Source: Nitrospira sp.
Lineage (GTDB): Bacteria; Nitrospirota; Nitrospiria; Nitrospirales; Nitrospiraceae
Assembly: GCA_024998685.1 (NCBI GenBank)
Contig: JACOEH010000019.1
Coordinates: 20,759-84,758, forward strand
DNA length: 64,000 nt
Reading direction: 5' to 3'
In this document: positions 16,169 to 25,053 of the stretch, in pieces
Position numbering within the stretch: the stretch's first letter is position 1
How the letters are laid out: every line of letters begins with the position of its first letter
Notes under the pieces: generated by a model
Database searches by the model: none
The model's input: the letters and a program-made list of their open reading frames with translations, nothing else
What the model was told of the DNA's origin: nothing
Translations under genes and position numbers: made by a program

Positions 16169-17890
16169 ATGAGATATGTTGCCGTCGCGACGGATTACGA
16201 CAACACGCTGGCCGTCGATGGCCGGGTGGATCGCAAGACGATCGCCGCCCTTGAGCGCCTCATCCAATCCGGGCGAAAAATCATTCTGGTCACCGGACGC
16301 CGGCTGCCGGACATTCTGGACGTCTTTCCAGAAATCGGGTTGTGCGAACGAGTCGTCGCAGACAACGGCGGCTTGCTCTATCGTCCCGCGACACGCGAAC
16401 ATACGATGTTGGCCCCTCCGATTCCTCCGGCGTTCATCGATGAACTCCGCCGCCGACAGGTTCCTGAGCTTTCGTTCGGGAACTCTATCGTAGGTACGGT
16501 TCGGCCGCATGAGGTCACGCTGCTTGAGGTCATTCGAGATTTGGGTCTTGAACTGCAAGTTATTTTCAATCGCGACTCCGTCATGGTCGTCCCGTCCGGC
16601 ATCAACAAAGCCGGCGGTCTTGTGGCCGCATTGCAAGAGATAGGCTTATCGCCGCGCAACGTCGTGGCGATCGGGGATGCGGAAAACGATCATGCCCTGC
16701 TCAATCAATGTGAGTATGCGGTGGCCGTAGCCAACGCCGTCCCGACACTCAAAGACATCGCCGATTGGGTCACCGTCGGTACGGCTGGACAGGGAGTCGC
16801 CGAGGTCATCGATGAACTCGTGGCGCACGATCTTACCGCGTCCCCGTTCAGCTCGAGCCGCCGCAATGTCCTCATCGGTATGCGCCGGACCGGTGAGGAG
16901 GTGTCGATACCCACCACAGGCCTCAACTTGTTGCTGGCGGGCTCGTCGGGAAGCGGCAAATCGACGTTGGCCACCGGGATTCTTGAGCGTGTGATAGAGC
17001 AAGGGTACCAGATTTGTGTCATCGACCCTGAAGGAGACTACGAAGGGTTTGCGGGAGCGGTCATGTTCGGGACTCCGCAACGGGGACCGGGAATGACGGA
17101 GATTCTGACCGCGCTGGAAAGTCCGGACACGAATTTGGTCGTCAATCTCGTGGGCTTGCCGTTACAAGATCGTCCGGCCTTTTTCCTCGCTCTCTTGCCA
17201 GCCCTCCAGGAGCGTCGGGCCAAATCCGGTCGACCCCATTGGATTCTCGTCGACGAAACGCACCATTTACTGCCTCGTGACTGGCAACCGGTGCAAGCTG
17301 TGCTGGCAAAAGATTTGACGGGCATGGTGTATGTCACCGTGCACCCGGACCATGTCGCGAAATCGGTGCTCCTTGCAGTGGATGTGGTGGTGGCCTTAGG
17401 CGATGACCCGGCTGGTACGATCGCGGGATTTTGTCGTACGCTTGGCCTGCCTTTGCCGAAGGTAGAATCGACATCGCTGGACCATGGTGAAGCGGTTTTT
17501 TGGGATCGGCGGTCCACCGATTCGCCCAGCACATTGCGCATCGCCCCCTGTGAAGCAGACCGTCGGCGCCATCGCCGGAAATATGCCGAAGGCGAGTTGC
17601 CGGAGGATCGAAGCTTTTTTTTTCGGGGTCCGGACAATCTGCTGAACTTACGCGCGCACAATCTCATTCTCTTCATGCAACTCGCGGAGGGCGTCGATGA
17701 GAAGACGTGGTTGCACCACCTTCGACAGGGGGATTACAGTCAATGGATGTCGGGGGGCATTAAGGATTCTCATTTGGCCGATACCGTTCGGCGGATTGAA
17801 CAACAGCCGTCCATCAGCGCCGAACGCAGCCGACAGCTGATACGTTCCGCCATTGAGGAACGGTACACGGTTCCCGCGACCGGTGTGTGA
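16169..17890 (+). CDS. HAD phosphatase fused to HerA/VirB4-like ATPase
   Basis: Protein of 573 residues. The first ~225 are a Cof/HAD-IIB hydrolase (ATDYDNTLAVDG with Asp9/Asp11, VTGRR, KAGGLVAAL, GDAENDHALL). The second half is a P-loop ATPase of the DUF87/HerA type, with Walker A GSSGSGKST near residue 260, IDPEGDYEG and Walker B WILVDETHH near 358-366. A C-terminal basic/helical domain follows (RRRHRRKYAEG, ending MQLAEGVDEKTWLHHLRQGD). The combination suggests nucleic-acid or cell-envelope work coupled to sugar-phosphate sensing, but this is not established. Confidence 0.85.
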   Translation: MRYVAVATDYDNTLAVDGRVDRKTIAALERLIQSGRKIILVTGRRLPDILDVFPEIGLCERVVADNGGLLYRPATREHTMLAPPIPPAFIDELRRRQVPELSFGNSIVGTVRPHEVTLLEVIRDLGLELQVIFNRDSVMVVPSGINKAGGLVAALQEIGLSPRNVVAIGDAENDHALLNQCEYAVAVANAVPTLKDIADWVTVGTAGQGVAEVIDELVAHDLTASPFSSSRRNVLIGMRRTGEEVSIPTTGLNLLLAGSSGSGKSTLATGILERVIEQGYQICVIDPEGDYEGFAGAVMFGTPQRGPGMTEILTALESPDTNLVVNLVGLPLQDRPAFFLALLPALQERRAKSGRPHWILVDETHHLLPRDWQPVQAVLAKDLTGMVYVTVHPDHVAKSVLLAVDVVVALGDDPAGTIAGFCRTLGLPLPKVESTSLDHGEAVFWDRRSTDSPSTLRIAPCEADRRRHRRKYAEGELPEDRSFFFRGPDNLLNLRAHNLILFMQLAEGVDEKTWLHHLRQGDYSQWMSGGIKDSHLADTVRRIEQQPSISAERSRQLIRSAIEERYTVPATGV

Positions 17891-17956
17891 TGCGCAAGAC
17901 ATTTTGCGGTATGGTTTTCGATATTATGAGCGCTATCCTGCCATAACTTCATCACA

Positions 17957-18405
17957 TCACGAATGTTTGGGAATGACCGAAATTCCTCCGCTCACCTCCA
18001 AGACGGCTATTTGATTTGATCCATACGCTCGATCCCGGGGCCTTGCCTGGCGGCCGCCAGCACATCCTCCTCGTCGATTCGCGCCCGGTCCATCAACGGC
18101 TTCAGAGGAATGCCGTTTCCAACGATAATCATCGGCAGGCCGTCCAACCACCGTTCCGTCGCCGCCGCCGAGCGATGTTTCCAACAAGAGAGCAAAATAT
18201 CCGCTCCGACCAGAGTGACGATGGCCAATACACCGGCCGTGATCGAATAGTCGTCGCCCAGCATGGCATTTTGGCAGGCTTCGCTGATGATCAGCAGCAA
18301 GACGAAATCAAAGCTCGTCATCTGCATAAGGGGCCGGCGACCGGCCAGCCGAAAAACCAACAACAACACGAGGTAAATGGTCAGCGCCCGCAAAACCGTT
18401 TCCAT
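17957..18405 (-). pseudogene. DUF421 (YetF) membrane protein, 3' frameshift
   Basis: The frame from ATG 18405 (GAGG upstream; an in-frame GTG 12 bp further up is also open) encodes two or three membrane segments (ALTIYLVLLLVFRLAG, DFVLLLIISEACQNAML, ILAIVTLVGADILL-like) and the YetF C-terminal module (PMIIVGNGIPLKPLM, DEEDVLAAARQG). It ends at ERMDQIK with TAG at 18007. The natural end (AVLEVSGGISVIPK) continues in the next frame to 17957. One T missing between codons AAA-TA-GCC explains this. The protein loses only ~16 residues, so partial function is possible. Confidence 0.75.
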
Positions 18406-18441
18406 ACGGAACCTCACTGGTTAAATCAATGAAGACCGGCC

Positions 18442-18970
18442 CTAGGGAAACATGAATTGATGGAATCGGAGTGGACCGGCATTGTTGACGCGAATGCGAC
18501 CAAAGTCCATCGCACCGATGGACTTTGGTCGCAGACGGAAGACGATGACCGACGGCGTAGACGGTGCGTTGGTTTCAAACGTATACAGGCGTATACAGGA
18601 ATCCGTCGATGCCGATGCTTGAGATGAGAGGTTCGGGAGTGATGTGTTCGACGGCATGGCTGGTCCAGTACGTCCGATCGATTTCGACGGTTACTCGGTT
18701 CGACATTGTCGTTTCGGGCGACAGCATGAGCTGCAAGACCAATTCGCCCTCATAGTGCCCGAAACGATCGTACAACAGCCGAAAGGTTTGCGGATTGTCC
18801 GTAACCTCCGTGCGTGTCAAGGGTCCGCTCCCGAACACACCAGCCAACGCCGCCACGACGATCAGGGCCATGCCGCCCCAACCGATGCGCTGTACGGTCC
18901 AGGTTTTTCGCTGTAGGTCGAGGTCTTGGTTGAGCTCAAGATCGCCGATTCGTACGAGAGGGGATGTCAT
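18442..18970 (-). pseudogene. Single-pass membrane protein, frameshifted by 10-bp duplication
   Basis: No known domain. From ATG 18970 it encodes a soluble start, one membrane helix (WGGMALIVVAALAGVFGSG) and a beta-rich exterior domain (VTVEIDRTYW, ISSIGIDGFLYT). At the phrase GFLYT the sequence CCTGTATACG is duplicated in tandem (10 bp, near 18578-18597), giving an early stop at 18575. With one copy removed, the frame continues as FETNAPSTPSVIVFRL to 18442, which looks like the real end (~170 residues). Gene pair with the DUF421 relic. Confidence 0.7.
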
Positions 18971-19010
18971 ACCGCCTAAAAACACCCGTCGTATGCATGA
19001 GTGCGGAGTC

Positions 19011-19487
19011 TTAATTGGTGAGTGGAACCGCCCTCGTCGCTTGAAGATGGCTTTGTAATGGAAAAGATCGTGGACCAGTTGTCGTCACTTTGCAAGGCTC
19101 GAATTCCTCTCTTTGCGGAAGGTTGTGACAGGCCTGATTCACGAGTTCAATCAATCGAGGGAGTTCAAACGGTTTCGCGATACGCCCGAAGATGCCTTCG
19201 GCAAGATCAGGATGATCGGTCACATAGGTATCGACCGACATCAGAATAATGGGGGTCCCGGGCCAGATTATGCGGCACATCCCGATAAATTGCAGGCCGT
19301 TAAGCCGGGGCATGTGGTAGTCCACCAGCACGACGTCATACCGTCTTTTTTTCATCTGTTCCGACCCTCCGAAGCCGTCGGAAGCCGTGTATACGTTATA
19401 GCCGCGATCCATCAGGGTTATTCCGGTCAGATGCAGGATGTCCTCATTGTCATCTATGATCAGTGCCCGTTTCCCATATCCATCCAT
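19011..19487 (-). CDS. Stand-alone response regulator receiver
   Basis: About 158 residues from ATG 19487 (GGGAGGGCG upstream); a longer frame would overlap the adjacent NtrC-type gene. The receiver domain is complete: ALIIDDNEDIL, phosphoacceptor Asp in VVLVDYHMP, MSVD at the Thr/Ser position, and KPFELPRL. After the receiver there is a ~45-residue tail without HTH. Possibly a partner of the sigma-54 regulator just upstream, with which it shares orientation. Confidence 0.85.
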   Translation of the reverse strand: MDGYGKRALIIDDNEDILHLTGITLMDRGYNVYTASDGFGGSEQMKKRRYDVVLVDYHMPRLNGLQFIGMCRIIWPGTPIILMSVDTYVTDHPDLAEGIFGRIAKPFELPRLIELVNQACHNLPQREEFEPCKVTTTGPRSFPLQSHLQATRAVPLTN

Positions 19488-19578
19488 CTCGCGCCCTCCC
19501 GCGTTACAACGGCGTTGTCGTTCTTTTAGTCGACACTCATATTTCGCCCAAGAATCAAGCAAAGAACAGTCCACCGAT

Positions 19579-21036
19579 CTAGAGACGTGATAAGTCCAAT
19601 TCCCGCGGATTGGACATTTCGTGAGACGGCTCGCTGTGCACCGGCGTAGACAAGATGTCCGGAGGCAGATACTTTGTCCGCTGCCCGTTTGCAAGACCGT
19701 ATTGCCGCAGTTTGCGTAACAACGTCTTTCGATGAATCCCCAAAATCGCAGCCGATCGACCTAGATCTTGATGATGGTGCTTCAGGACTCGTACGATATG
19801 CTCTCGTTCCAATTCCTCCAAAGTGACCCATCCTTGCGCTTGAGCCGCCGTCTGCACTGTTGCCGTATGCACAGCATGTGGAAGGTCTTCGGGATAAATA
19901 ATGGGATGCGGAGTGAGGGCGACCGCTCGCTCAATGGCGTGTTCGAGTTCCCGCACGTTTCCCGGCCACCAGTATCGGGTCAGAACCGAGATGGCGTCGG
20001 CCGACATTCCCGTGACCGGCTTCGGTTTGGAAGAACCATAGATCTGCACGAAATGTTGTGCCAAGAGCGGCACGTCTTCCATGCGCTCCCGTAACGGAGG
20101 GATCCGTATCGTCACCACATTCAACCGATAATACAGGTCTTCGCGAAACGTTCCCGCCTGCACGAGTGAGCTCAGGTCTTTTTTTGACGCGGCAATAATG
20201 CGTACGTCGACGGTCGTGGTCATGGTACTGCCGACGCGTCGGAATTCTTTTTCCTGAATGACACGAAGCAATTTCCCTTGCAGCGCCGGCGAGAGATCGG
20301 CCACTTCGTCGAGGAAACAGGTGCCGAGATGGGCTTTCTCCAATAAACCCTTCTTGGAGCTCACCGCGCCGGTGAACGCGCCTCGTTCGTGCCCGAACAG
20401 TTCGGATTCGAGCAACGTTTCGGTCAACGCTCCGCCATCGACCGTCACGAAGGGGCCGGTACTACGCGCGCTGTTCACATGAATCGCCCGGGCGATGAGT
20501 TCTTTGCCGGTTCCGCTTTCACCCTCCAGCAGCACCGTGCTGTCCGTCTGAGCCACCCGAGCGATGGATTTGTAAACGGACACGACGGCCGGGCTGCTGC
20601 CGACGAGATTGTCGAACCGATAACGATCGCGAAGCTGTTCTTTGAGTTGCTGGTTCTGCCGGGATAGCTGGGTATGTTCGAGCGCCCGATGGACCACCAA
20701 CCGCACGTCGTCCATGATGAACGGTTTACTCAGGTAGTCGAACGCCCCTGCTCGGATGCCGTCCACCGCCGTCTTCAGGCTTCCGTAGGCCGTCATGAGT
20801 ATCACGGGCATGTCGTGTCCGCGAGAACGTAACTCCCCAAGGAGACCGAGGCCGTCGAGCCCCGGCATATTGATGTCGGATATCACGAGATCCGGCGCCT
20901 GCCGAGCGACCATATCCAGGGCGATTTTTCCATCGGCCGCTGTGTCGACGCAGTACTCTTCTTTCAACAACGCATCTTGGAGCAACGCCTGCGTTTCAGC
21001 GTCATCATCCACGATCAAGATAGTGAGACGGTGCAT
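19579..21036 (-). CDS. NtrC-family sigma-54-dependent response regulator
   Basis: Protein of 485 residues. Receiver (ILIVDDDAET, DLVISDINMP, TAYGSLKTAVDGI, KPFIMDDV), AAA+ domain (GESGTGKELIARAIH, the sigma-54 contact ELFGHERGAFTGA, and the Walker B region GTCFLDEVADLS) and a Fis-type HTH (LGRSAAILGIHRKTLLRKLR). Activates transcription from sigma-54 promoters on phosphorylation. It is probably co-transcribed with the small receiver at 19011. No cognate kinase adjoins it here. Confidence 0.95.
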   Translation of the reverse strand: MHRLTILIVDDDAETQALLQDALLKEEYCVDTAADGKIALDMVARQAPDLVISDINMPGLDGLGLLGELRSRGHDMPVILMTAYGSLKTAVDGIRAGAFDYLSKPFIMDDVRLVVHRALEHTQLSRQNQQLKEQLRDRYRFDNLVGSSPAVVSVYKSIARVAQTDSTVLLEGESGTGKELIARAIHVNSARSTGPFVTVDGGALTETLLESELFGHERGAFTGAVSSKKGLLEKAHLGTCFLDEVADLSPALQGKLLRVIQEKEFRRVGSTMTTTVDVRIIAASKKDLSSLVQAGTFREDLYYRLNVVTIRIPPLRERMEDVPLLAQHFVQIYGSSKPKPVTGMSADAISVLTRYWWPGNVRELEHAIERAVALTPHPIIYPEDLPHAVHTATVQTAAQAQGWVTLEELEREHIVRVLKHHHQDLGRSAAILGIHRKTLLRKLRQYGLANGQRTKYLPPDILSTPVHSEPSHEMSNPRELDLSRL

Positions 21037-21363
21037 AGTTCACTCCATACGGCAATGGCGTGCCGTTGTTGCGCTCTTCGTATACGGTCGATCTACGGCA
21101 TTGCGCGGGCAGACTCGACGAAGGCTGCACGCAGCATCATCGTTGTGCCGACCAGGACGGCTCACGACATGTCGTCGATGAGCGGGAACAAGTTGTCTCA
21201 TTCGTCGGAGGGGACCTGTAGTCAAGCGGCATGCCTGACATGCTGATTTGTCAATAACTTCGCTCGACGCATCTGTCTGGCAGTGTTCGTGCTTAGGCAG
21301 CAGATACATGTTCCACTCAAATGGGAGGCATGTCATTTCACAATCCACGAAAGGAGTACTGCC
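21037..21363. other. Gene-free region
   Basis: About 325 bp upstream of the small zinc-ribbon gene and of the NtrC-type gene, so it should contain two promoters. I see no reliable promoter, hairpin or RNA gene. Overlapping short frames on both strands lack domain signatures. Confidence 0.3.
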
Positions 21364-21564
21364 ATGGTTTGCGAACGATGCGGTGGATTTACAATCCATG
21401 ATTATTTCTACGGCGCCACAGATTACTTTGCGTGGCAATGTTTGGGTTCCCGCTGTGTAAATTGTGGAGCGATCACGAACATTCAACCCATCGATTCCGG
21501 TGACACAAGCGCTGGGCGCAGGACGAATCATTCACGAACGCGACAAGCAACTATCGCGCGATGA
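21364..21564 (+). CDS. Small zinc-ribbon protein
   Basis: Protein of 66 residues. ATG 21364 follows AAAGGAGTACTGCC. Two CxxC pairs flank an aromatic centre: VCERCGGF, then FAWQCLGSRCVNCGAI, ending with a basic tail (GRRTNHSRTR). The four or five Cys suggest a single zinc ribbon. Tiny stand-alone zinc ribbons of this kind recur in nitrifier and soil genomes, without known role. Confidence 0.6.
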   Translation: MVCERCGGFTIHDYFYGATDYFAWQCLGSRCVNCGAITNIQPIDSGDTSAGRRTNHSRTRQATIAR

Positions 21565-21914
21565 TAAGCGTGCTTATTCGTCAACACGTCCGAATGCACG
21601 TCATCGAGTGCGCGGAGCCAGGTGTCATTCACCGTCATCACCGTTTTGCGCCTGGTGGGGCGGTGACGGCACCAGGCGACCAGCACACCGGCTGCGAGTA
21701 ACCATGAGCACAAATTGTCTCGACCGGATGTGTTACGCATAACTGTAGGCAACAGTGTGATCTAAGATGCAATGTCCGCCTACTGGAAATACCCCTGGTG
21801 CCGACTCCGATGTGCGAAGCGGACTCGCTTCATCGTATAAAGTGTGCCGATTCACGACCACGAAGGTATGTAAGGTATGTATTGAGTGACAACAAGGTTG
21901 ACTAAGGAGGTGAG
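21565..21914. other. Gene-free region
   Basis: 350 bp with no supported gene and no hairpin or RNA gene I can recognise. It should carry the promoter for the small exported protein at 21915. Confidence 0.3.
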
Positions 21915-22277
21915 ATGGGATGGAACGTGTCGAATAAAATCGTCTGTCTTGGTTTCGCGCTGCTGGCATGGGATATCGGCGATGTGGGATATGCCGAACA
22001 AACGACAGAAATCGCCGACAGTTCCTCCGGCGAAGATTTTCAATACCACCACGTCGTCACCGGCACCTTGGACCAGCTTGATTTCGACACCGGTAAGGGG
22101 TTGCTGAAAACCGATCTCGGTAAACCGGTATTCTTTGAGATGATCAGGCCGGAATTATTCAGACGGTTGTCGGTGGGGCAGCGTGTGACAATCGGAATGA
22201 ATGAACAGGGTCAGGCTGTTAAGGTCATGGAAATTCCACCGGGCGAACTTCCGAGTCCCCCGTCTACGGTGCAATAA
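21915..22277 (+). CDS. Small exported protein of unknown function
   Basis: Protein of 120 residues with an excellent AAGGAGGTGAG upstream of ATG 21915. Signal-like N-terminus (IVCLGFALLAWDIGDVGYAEQ). The mature part (HHVVTGTLDQLDFDTGKGLL, KTDLGKPVFFEMIRPELF, VGQRVTIGMNEQGQAVKVME) looks like a small beta-barrel resembling an OB or cold-shock-like fold, but I make no family assignment. Likely periplasmic. Confidence 0.65.
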   Translation: MGWNVSNKIVCLGFALLAWDIGDVGYAEQTTEIADSSSGEDFQYHHVVTGTLDQLDFDTGKGLLKTDLGKPVFFEMIRPELFRRLSVGQRVTIGMNEQGQAVKVMEIPPGELPSPPSTVQ

Positions 22278-22390
22278 CCTCTTCATGCCGCAAGGGGAGT
22301 ACTCAAGCATGACGACTGCTCCCCTGTCCTCACCTTTGCGGAGGAGTAACCTTACAAGGAATGCGCGTCGGTCGGATCGCGGTGGGTGGC

Positions 22391-22416
22391 ACCCGGGGTG
22401 AGAAAGCACCCCGGGT
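22391..22416. other. Perfect 10-bp inverted repeat
   Basis: ACCCGGGGTG and CACCCCGGGT around a 6-nt loop lie between convergent genes (exported protein, plus; DUF1328, minus). A classical U-tract is missing on the side expected for a minus-strand terminator; A's follow on the plus strand. It may still stop transcription or cap RNA ends. Confidence 0.5.
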
Positions 22417-22435
22417 AAAAAATCTCAGGAAATCG

Positions 22436-22603
22436 TCACGTAACCGGCGGTCGTCGACCCAAGACCAGGCCGACAATAGCGACGATGAGGAAGATGACAA
22501 ACAGGATATAGGCGATGTTTGTCGCCGTCCCTGCAACTCCCGAGAGGCCCAAAACGCCTGCAATGATCGCGATGATCAGAAATGTTATAGCCCAGCTCAG
22601 CAT
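22436..22603 (-). CDS. DUF1328 (YtjA-like) small membrane protein
   Basis: A 55-residue gene. ATG 22603 is preceded by a strong AAGGAGGTGTAACC. Two hydrophobic helices are visible ([20 protein letters not shown] and [19 protein letters not shown]) with the DUF1328 pattern [12 protein letters not shown] between them and a short RRPPVT tail. Function unknown; commonly a stress-associated inner-membrane peptide. Confidence 0.9.
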   Translation of the reverse strand: MLSWAITFLIIAIIAGVLGLSGVAGTATNIAYILFVIFLIVAIVGLVLGRRPPVT

Positions 22604-22676
22604 GGTTACACCTCCTTAGAAATCGATCAAACGATGATTGCACTCACTTCTAGCGGACGGGATTCACGGCCCTCGC

Positions 22677-23429
22677 TCAATGTGCTGGGTTCTTGTCGTC
22701 CTTGTGATCAACTTCATCAGCCGATTCAGAGTCGGAACTTGGCCTTTGGCGAATCGTATGAAGGCGGGCCTCGAGTATTTGGGCTTCGCGCTCTCGATGG
22801 GTCGTCCACATGAGTTTGATCATCATTTCTAGGCTTTGAGCAGTCTCCGGGTGGCGTTCGCCCAACGTATTTTCAAGAATGACGATCGATCGTTCCGCGA
22901 AGCCCTCCGCTTCCTCATATTTACCTTCCAGCGTATAGACCGTCGCCACCGTCCGACAAATGGACCCAATACGAGGATGGTAGACTCCAAACAACTGAAG
23001 ACCGATCTCTAACCCTTCCCGCGCCGCTTTGTCTGCCTCGGCGAATTTATTCTGCGAGGCGTAAATCACGCTGAGATTTTGCAACGTCAAGATGACGGAA
23101 GGATGTTGTCGTCCGAAGGCTTTTTCATTAATGGCCAATGCCCGTTCAAAAAGCGGCTCGGCTTCAATGTCTCGATTTTGCATGCCGTACAACACGCCCA
23201 GGTCGTTGAGTGTATTGGCTAGACGGGGATCGTCGCGACTGATGATCTCAATGTGCTTGACTGCGGCAAGCAGCAACCGTTCGGCATCGGCCACACGCCG
23301 ATCTTCTATGGCTTGGTGCCCTGCCGACTGATACGTTTCCCACAACGTGACCTGCGCTCTGCTCGGCATGCGGTCGAACAACAGAAGGAGTGCGATGAGT
23401 ATCGGTGCCAAAATCATGACAAGTTTCAT
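22677..23429 (-). CDS. Exported TPR protein
   Basis: Protein of 250 residues. An N-terminal signal or anchor (MKLVMILAPILIALLLLFD) is followed by repeated TPR_12 kinesin-light-chain-like motifs, for example LANTLNDLGVLYGMQNRDIE, AEPLFERALAINEKAFGRQH and AEGFAERSIVILENTLGERH. The charged C-terminus (SDSESADEVDHKDDK) is probably disordered. Protein-interaction scaffold in the envelope; partner unknown. Confidence 0.85.
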   Translation of the reverse strand: MKLVMILAPILIALLLLFDRMPSRAQVTLWETYQSAGHQAIEDRRVADAERLLLAAVKHIEIISRDDPRLANTLNDLGVLYGMQNRDIEAEPLFERALAINEKAFGRQHPSVILTLQNLSVIYASQNKFAEADKAAREGLEIGLQLFGVYHPRIGSICRTVATVYTLEGKYEEAEGFAERSIVILENTLGERHPETAQSLEMMIKLMWTTHREREAQILEARLHTIRQRPSSDSESADEVDHKDDKNPAH

Positions 23430-23491
23430 ATTGATAACTTATCGTTCCGGGCTTACTTCCGATACTCGGAAGTCCCCTTGATAAGACGTCG

Positions 23492-24670
23492 TCAGAAATA
23501 GAAGTGGAGACCGATGCCGAACCAGTGCTCATGCCGGACATAGAACTGGCCGTTGGGCGAGGGACCTGCAAAATATTCAGCCAAGAGTTGTAATTGGCGA
23601 TTGCCGATTCGTGCATTTTCGAACCTCAGGCCCGCCATGACGGATTGAGCGACCGACCAATTCGCACGCTCATTGACCTGAAAGTCCGCATAGCAGACCG
23701 GCTTGATCGAACCGTCAAGGAAGGAGATGGGACCGGTCAACTCGACGCCCCATTCTGTCATAACAGGTTTTACGTCGCCCGGATCGCGATGAACTAAATA
23801 TCCTCCGCCACCGTATAGGCGTACCCAGTCGGACAATTCATAGGAGAGTTTTATGTCGACTTCTTCATAACTCAGATTGATCCGTCGGACCCTCGGATTC
23901 TCGACCAGAAATTCATCGCCCAAATGAGAGCTTTGATGGTGCAGGCGAAAAATACCCGAAAAGTTACCGGAGCGATAGGTCGTCAATGCTCCCACCGTAT
24001 AGTCGGCATTGATGAGGTTGAACGATGCGGAATTCAGGTTGAACAGGCTGAAGAGACCGGCCTGGATCACGAATTCCCACTGACCGTTCAGCGGAGCACG
24101 ATTTCGATAGATCGAAAACGTTTCGCCGAAATTTCCGCCAAAAGTCGCCGTGAGATTATTGGTGCGGTACCCGCGATAGGCCGCGGAGAAATGAGGCCAT
24201 CGAGGATCTGCGTGAAGAGGAGCGAACAGGAGACCGCGGGGCAAGAAGCTGGATTCTGTCTCAGGGATGTCCACAAGGACGCCTCGCTGGGGTGGCGGGG
24301 ACGCCTGAGGTTCTTCGTTCTCGATGATGACTACGTCTTTGACGCCGGCGATGCCCGCCAGCGCGCGCGTTACCTTTTCGCGGTCGAGTCCGCCGAGCGA
24401 TCGCGCATTGACGCGGACCACGCCATTGTGTACCTGCAGGGTCGAATCGGTCGCTTTGAACTCATGTCGTAAGACCGCCGCGGCAAAACCGGCAATATAT
24501 TCATCCGTGGTGACTTGCGACCATGACGGGTGGGCACCGAGTAGAAAGAAACAGAAAAGAATTATCGGGCATATTAGGAATGGCGTGGCGACATGAAGCA
24601 CAAAATCTGTGCCGACGGATGGTCCCATGCGTGATGTCCATCGGTGTTCGGTTTCTGTGAAGGACGGCAT
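23492..24670 (-). CDS. BON plus DUF1207-like outer-membrane barrel protein
   Basis: Protein of 392 residues. A hydrophobic signal (FLICPIILFCFFLLGAHPSW) is followed by a BON-like region (VLRHEFKATDSTLQVHNG, REKVTRALAGIAGVKDVV). Then comes a DUF1207-type beta-rich body (LFAPLHADPRWPHFSAAYRG, TATFGGNFGETFSIYRN, VRLYGGGGYLVHRDPGDVKP, LQLLAEYFAGPSPNGQFYV) ending in a Phe-Tyr-Phe strand typical of barrel insertion. Likely an outer-membrane protein; role unknown. Confidence 0.75.
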   Translation of the reverse strand: MPSFTETEHRWTSRMGPSVGTDFVLHVATPFLICPIILFCFFLLGAHPSWSQVTTDEYIAGFAAAVLRHEFKATDSTLQVHNGVVRVNARSLGGLDREKVTRALAGIAGVKDVVIIENEEPQASPPPQRGVLVDIPETESSFLPRGLLFAPLHADPRWPHFSAAYRGYRTNNLTATFGGNFGETFSIYRNRAPLNGQWEFVIQAGLFSLFNLNSASFNLINADYTVGALTTYRSGNFSGIFRLHHQSSHLGDEFLVENPRVRRINLSYEEVDIKLSYELSDWVRLYGGGGYLVHRDPGDVKPVMTEWGVELTGPISFLDGSIKPVCYADFQVNERANWSVAQSVMAGLRFENARIGNRQLQLLAEYFAGPSPNGQFYVRHEHWFGIGLHFYF

Positions 24671-25053
24671 AACCGCTAGAAGTGAATGTCTGTGGCCATA
24701 TAACCCGCCCAGTTGCTCGTATCAGCGCCGGTTTCGTGTGCGTCTGCGTTTCACCGATTGATTCCAGTTACCTTTAAATGCGTATCTTTTTAATGCATGA
24801 CAACGCTGGTATCGACTAGCCTGTTCCCTAGTAAACCGATCTGAAGATAGGCTCCTTAGGTTGAAAGAAATCAGATGCGGCCACACCTATCAGAAAAAGC
24901 TTAATAGATTTAGTTGGTCCGCGTTGAGCATGCGGTCAAGGATTACATGCTGGGATAAATGCTAATACGGAAGTCTTATTGAATGGGATGGTTCAACAAA
25001 GGCAAGGTGGTTCAACCGATATACAGGCGGATGCAGCACCACGAGAACAACGG
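24671..25053. other. Gene-free region
   Basis: About 380 bp between same-strand genes. AT-rich patches are present near 24770-24930. Nothing recognisable: no tRNA, terminator hairpin or convincing promoter pair. Confidence 0.35.
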
